64,000 nt of DNA, taken from VXMO01 sp965205915 (lineage in GTDB: Bacteria; Chloroflexota; Dehalococcoidia; UBA6926). Each line of letters starts with the position of its first letter. The stretch's first letter is position 1. The translations under genes were made by a program, and so were the position numbers. The notes below the pieces were generated by a model. The model searched no databases. It was not told the DNA's origin and was given only the letters and a program-made list of their open reading frames with translations. Shown here in pieces: positions 60,889-64,000 of the stretch. The DNA lies in contig OZ242191.1 of the NCBI GenBank assembly GCA_965205915.1, positions 930,001 through 994,000 on the forward strand, written 5' to 3'.

Positions 60889-61536
60889 TCAAGAGTTGAA
60901 ATGGCCGAATAGGCGTTGCAGCCAAGAACGCTTAGCTTCGCGTGAGTGCTTTCTGCCGTACACCGCACGCAATAGGGGAATTATTATCTCTCCCCAAGTA
61001 GAGGACCTCGCCATTTTTTCGATCTCATGTAGTTCGGACTTGTCTTCCCCAAATAGGATCGAACTATCGTGCCACCGCCGGATCTCCCAATAATATCCGC
61101 CCTGAACATGCACATAAACTTCATACCACAACTCTGGTGGAGGTTTCCCTGGGATTTCTTCATCCACCCAGTACATGCCCAATTCCAGAGCTTGTCTGCC
61201 AAGAACAAGGCCAGCCATCTCTGTCACGATTGCGAGCCTCTCAGACTCTATTCGGTGACCGATAGTGCCAATAAGGTTCGCTCTGTATCCTTCGTCGCTC
61301 GCAGCCCTAAGGGCAGCGCTCTTGGTTGCTTCAACCACCTCTTCAATCGAGTTAGAGTATTGAGCGGCCTGAAAAGCTGCTTCGAATACCGCTTGCCAAA
61401 GGCCGTCGGGATTTCCGGCAGCACCGTTAAGACGGCGTGTCAGATCATCGTCGCTGCCTGCCCGGATTTCGAAGGCAGCTGCAAATGCGACCTCACCTAC
61501 AGCACTTGCTGCGACTGACTCATGTTCTCTTGTCAT
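60889..61536 (-). CDS. Hypothetical protein
   Basis: 215 aa, mostly helical by composition (LWQAVFEAAFQAAQYSNSIE, EEVVEATKSAALRAASDEGY), then VPEIP-like loops and an IRRWHDSSILFGEDKSELHE block. No signal peptide or membrane helix. Not recognised. It lies upstream of the HNH-hicAB unit by 126 nt on the same strand. AT-richer than the acyl-CoA dehydrogenase genes, suggesting acquisition. Confidence 0.65.
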   Translation of the reverse strand: MTREHESVAASAVGEVAFAAAFEIRAGSDDDLTRRLNGAAGNPDGLWQAVFEAAFQAAQYSNSIEEVVEATKSAALRAASDEGYRANLIGTIGHRIESERLAIVTEMAGLVLGRQALELGMYWVDEEIPGKPPPELWYEVYVHVQGGYYWEIRRWHDSSILFGEDKSELHEIEKMARSSTWGEIIIPLLRAVYGRKHSREAKRSWLQRLFGHFNS

Positions 61537-61670
61537 TGCTCGCAGGCCGAAAGTTCACTGGTGACGCAAGTCGATGCCATTGAGGATTTCCATCAACCAA
61601 TTCAAAAAGCTCACATTCTATCTGTCAGCCTAGTTGCCATATCCTGAGGCATTTGCGTAATCGCTTTCCC

Positions 61671-62870
61671 CTACCTCGGCAGTCCCAAACCCCTCTGCGC
61701 GATTATGTTGCGCTGGATCTCCTTTGCGCCGCCGCCGAATGTTCGGCCTGTCGAGAGGTAGTGGTTTGAGCCGACGTAGCCGCCCATGGGTGTCCATCGC
61801 TCCGGGCCGCCGGGGGTGATGGTTCCCAGGTCCTGCATCAGGCGGGAGGCCGTGCGGAAGACGCGCTGCGTGGCTTCTCCGGCCCAGACACGGGCGAGTG
61901 AGCCCTCTGCCTGCGGCATCAGTCCCTTTGTCTGCATCCACGCGACACGGTACGCCAGCATCCGCCCCAGCTCGATGTAAATGCGCAGGTCTGCCATCTC
62001 ATTGCGCACGATGGGATTGGCGGTGAACGGCTCGCCATTCATGTTCGTCGTCCGTAGATAGTCGAGGATCTTTTCCCATTCCCTCAAGAGGGAGGCGGGG
62101 ATGTCCACAGAGGCGCGTTCGAACGAGAGGGTCGTCATGGCCGCGTACCAGCCGCGGTTGAGTTCGCCGACCAGGTTGCGGGCAGGGATGCGCACGTCCT
62201 GAAGGAACCACTCCGACCATCGGCGACGGCCAAGCATGTCGTATAGGGGCCGCAGGGAGATGCCTTCACTCTCCATGTCGATGATGAAGTACGAGATGCC
62301 GCGATGCTTGGCGGCGTCCGGGTCCGTCCTCACAAGGATGTGGCCCCACTTGGCGCGCGGGTGATGGGCCGTGGATGTCCAGATCTTCTGGCCGTTGACG
62401 ACGAAATCGTCCCCGTCAGCGACGGCGCGGGTGGTCAGCGAGCCGAGGTCGGAGCCGGCGTTTGGCTCAGAGAAGCCCTGCGCAAACTCAAACTCTGCGT
62501 TCGCGAGGCGCGGGATGAAGTATTCTTTCTGCCAATCCTGCCCGTGGATCATCAGGAGTGGGGCGACGAGTCCGCCGCCGAGAGCGGCCGGCGCGCCCTG
62601 GTAGGCCATCTCCTCGCGGTAGACGAGTTGGCGCTCGATGCCGGCATCCTGACCGCCGAATTCCTTTGGCCAGTGCATTGTGTACCAGCCTTGCTTGACC
62701 AACTTCTGCTCAAATTGATGCTGGAGTTCCAGCGCCTCATTGTCGTCAAGGTGATAGGACGTATTCATCGTGGAGGTCAGGTCATAACCGTGATCGTCCC
62801 ACTCTCGCCGGACGAACTCACGAACCTCCTGCCGGAAGGCTTCATCTTCAACAGAAAATCGAAAATCCAT
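61671..62870 (-). CDS. Acyl-CoA dehydrogenase, RGLGLPR type
   Basis: 399 aa. FEFAQGFSEPNAGSDLGSLT, VNGQKIWTSTAHHPRAKWGH, and the end FGGGAKEIQRNIIAQRGLGL PR. More like the 45354/46614 pair at the start (MHWPKEFGGQDAGIERQLVY) and has its own loop near the active site. GGGGAGAG precedes the ATG. Single gene; no clear terminator. Confidence 0.92.
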   Translation of the reverse strand: MDFRFSVEDEAFRQEVREFVRREWDDHGYDLTSTMNTSYHLDDNEALELQHQFEQKLVKQGWYTMHWPKEFGGQDAGIERQLVYREEMAYQGAPAALGGGLVAPLLMIHGQDWQKEYFIPRLANAEFEFAQGFSEPNAGSDLGSLTTRAVADGDDFVVNGQKIWTSTAHHPRAKWGHILVRTDPDAAKHRGISYFIIDMESEGISLRPLYDMLGRRRWSEWFLQDVRIPARNLVGELNRGWYAAMTTLSFERASVDIPASLLREWEKILDYLRTTNMNGEPFTANPIVRNEMADLRIYIELGRMLAYRVAWMQTKGLMPQAEGSLARVWAGEATQRVFRTASRLMQDLGTITPGGPERWTPMGGYVGSNHYLSTGRTFGGGAKEIQRNIIAQRGLGLPR

Positions 62871-62987
62871 GTCACACTCTCCCCTAGGCCCGCCGTCGCC
62901 GCGCGACGGTACGCGGTCATGATACCGCGCTATGGGGTCTTTTGGCGCACGGGAAGGTTGCCCACTTCAGAGGCGGGCGTGTGTTAG

Positions 62988-63527
62988 CTAGCCGGGGAAT
63001 GGATCGTTTACGCTCCTTGCCGCCTGCAACTCGGTGAGCGATGCATCAGCGAATGATTTCCCTTCCCACAGGCTCCTGATGTATGCGAGCACGTCGACAA
63101 TCTCTAGTTGAGACAGCTTGTCTCCAAAGGAGGGCATCCCGCTCTTGAAGTTTGGCTGGCTCGGAATCGCGCCACCGTCCCTCACGATCCGATAAAGGAC
63201 GCCATCGGAGTGATGCCAGGTGTGCCCATCGCCGTTCAGGGGCGGCGGATTCAGTGTGCCGTCCGCATTACTGCTCTGCCAATCAGGGTGTCCCTGTCCT
63301 GCGTCGCCATGACAGACCGCGCAGTTCTCCGCGAACGTTGTCATCCCTGCGGCAATACCAGACGCGGAAGGCGCTTCCGGAGTCTCTTCTTCGGTACTCG
63401 CCACAAAGCCGGGGGAGCAGCCAATGCCGCCAATGACGAGAAGAACCGCCAGGGCAGCCGCAACCGCGAACACCATCGCGGAGATTCTGACTCTTCCTGC
63501 CACCAGGCCAGGACGGCTAGCTATCAA
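62988..63527 (-). CDS. Lipoprotein-anchored cytochrome c
   Basis: 179 aa. Signal segment FAVAAALAVLLVIGGIGC ends in a lipobox Cys near residue 37. The haem site CAVCH lies near residue 68, the distal Met probably in KSGMPSFGDKL near 130, and the C-terminal helix in EIVDVLAYIRSLWEG. Monohaem class I cytochrome, extracytoplasmic electron carrier. The TTG start at 63527 has GGAGGG five nt upstream and overlaps the upstream TPP gene by 11 nt, so the two are coupled. Alternative start GTG at 63503. Confidence 0.88.
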   Translation of the reverse strand: MIASRPGLVAGRVRISAMVFAVAAALAVLLVIGGIGCSPGFVASTEEETPEAPSASGIAAGMTTFAENCAVCHGDAGQGHPDWQSSNADGTLNPPPLNGDGHTWHHSDGVLYRIVRDGGAIPSQPNFKSGMPSFGDKLSQLEIVDVLAYIRSLWEGKSFADASLTELQAARSVNDPFPG

Positions 63528-64000
63528 TCAGGCCCTCCAGAGGCTGGGTCCGCGCTGCATTGGGGAGACCCGTCAACATCTTGGCGCGAGGCAATGACAT
63601 GCCTTCCAGGGGAACGTCAATCAGGACCGGCGCATTGCGGGCCAAGGCCTCCGGTAACAGCGTTGCAAGCTCAGAAGGGTTATTCGCCCTCATGCCGACT
63701 GCGCCAAAACATTCAGCGAAACGAACAATGTCGGGGTTAGCGAGGTCCGTGCCATATGAGCCTCCAAAGGATTCTTCGAGATTGCGGGCAACGTTTCCGT
63801 AGGCATCATCTCGAACGATAATCGTAACGACGTTGATGCCAGATTGTACTGCGGTGGAGAGTTCAGTCGCGTTGAACATGAATCCGCCGTCACCGGATAC
63901 CGCCACGACGGGCATATCAGGACGCGCCACCTTGACGCCAAGGGCGGCGGGAAAGGCGAAGCCCAGGTTGAATGAATAGCCGGAGTCGATGAAGGTCTTG
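63517..64000 (-). CDS. Thiamine-diphosphate enzyme, C-terminal part (continues beyond window)
   Basis: About 161 residues up to the window edge. TPP-binding domain of the acetolactate synthase/benzoylformate decarboxylase type: VVAVSGDGGFMFNATELSTA is the GDG...N(N) motif, followed by NVVTIIVRDDAYGNVAR. The C-terminus has DIVRFAECFGAVGMRANNPS then APVLIDVPLE. The substrate cannot be told from this half. The stop overlaps the cytochrome c start by 11 nt, an unusual pairing for this family. Confidence 0.9.
   Translation of the reverse strand, partial: KTFIDSGYSFNLGFAFPAALGVKVARPDMPVVAVSGDGGFMFNATELSTAVQSGINVVTIIVRDDAYGNVARNLEESFGGSYGTDLANPDIVRFAECFGAVGMRANNPSELATLLPEALARNAPVLIDVPLEGMSLPRAKMLTGLPNAARTQPLEGLIDS

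Overview
The window is a 64 kb piece of a moderately GC-rich bacterial chromosome. It has short intergenic gaps, many dispersed palindromic repeats and a dense mix of core and accessory genes. The best guess is a Chloroflexota genome of the Dehalococcoidia/SAR202 type. That rests on the run of paralogous acyl-CoA dehydrogenases, the fused class III CoA-transferase, several lipoproteins with Thr/Pro-rich linkers, a TypA/PpsA/RemA-Gmk core set and the absence of outer-membrane genes. The assignment is inference from gene content; there is no rRNA or phylogenetic marker run to fix it. No tRNA, rRNA, CRISPR array, integrase or transposase was recognised.

Layout. 0-2 kb: C-terminal part of a Rad50/SbcC-like ATPase. 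2.2-13.2 kb: typA, a DUF6226 gene, a giant DUF2339 membrane protein, a lipoprotein and ppsA. 13.4-17.3 kb: a Gld-type ABC export operon (ATPase, permease, GldG-like, DUF4340). 17.4-21.8 kb: prmA, a HAD phosphatase and three membrane proteins of unknown role. 22-26.4 kb: a double-domain CoA-transferase, an Mrr endonuclease and a crotonase, all on the minus strand. 26.6-28 kb: a vapBC pair plus a second, broken copy with a crotonase-gene fragment behind it. 28-29.5 kb: a lipoprotein with four YscW/YbaY-like domains. 29.7-33.7 kb: site-2 protease, tyrA, aroA, remA-like gene and gmk. 34-37.7 kb: an accessory island with a HEPN protein, a methyltransferase-endonuclease fusion, two small unknown genes and a hicAB pair. 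38-43.4 kb: an unknown protein, panE, upp, a DUF4268 protein, trpS and an inositol monophosphatase. 43.4-44 kb: higBA. 44-53 kb: acyl-CoA dehydrogenases, a branched-chain amino-acid-type binding lipoprotein, a CPA1 antiporter, DUF2335 and DUF1761 proteins. 53.6-57.8 kb: two large lipoproteins that share an almost identical 3' end. 57.9-64 kb: two more acyl-CoA dehydrogenases, an HNH-hicAB-hicAB cluster, an unknown protein, a cytochrome c and the end of a thiamine-diphosphate enzyme.

Function. The metabolic theme is oxidative breakdown of CoA-activated organic acids: CoA-transferase, six acyl-CoA dehydrogenases and a crotonase. A solute-binding lipoprotein, a cytochrome c and a TPP enzyme may connect to it. 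The second theme is genome defence and toxin-antitoxin modules: Mrr, HEPN plus methyltransferase-endonuclease, DUF4268, HNH, vapBC, three hicAB and higBA.

The observations I rate highest are: (1) typA and ppsA carry a matching leader (same promoter block and a related hairpin ending 28-29 nt before each ATG); (2) a dispersed palindromic repeat is translated in frame in two unrelated proteins as the same SPLPxGEG peptide; (3) HEPN plus methyltransferase-endonuclease as a possible defence pair; (4) the traces of duplication at vapBC and hicAB; (5) a 64-nt near-identical 3' end shared by two otherwise different lipoprotein genes.
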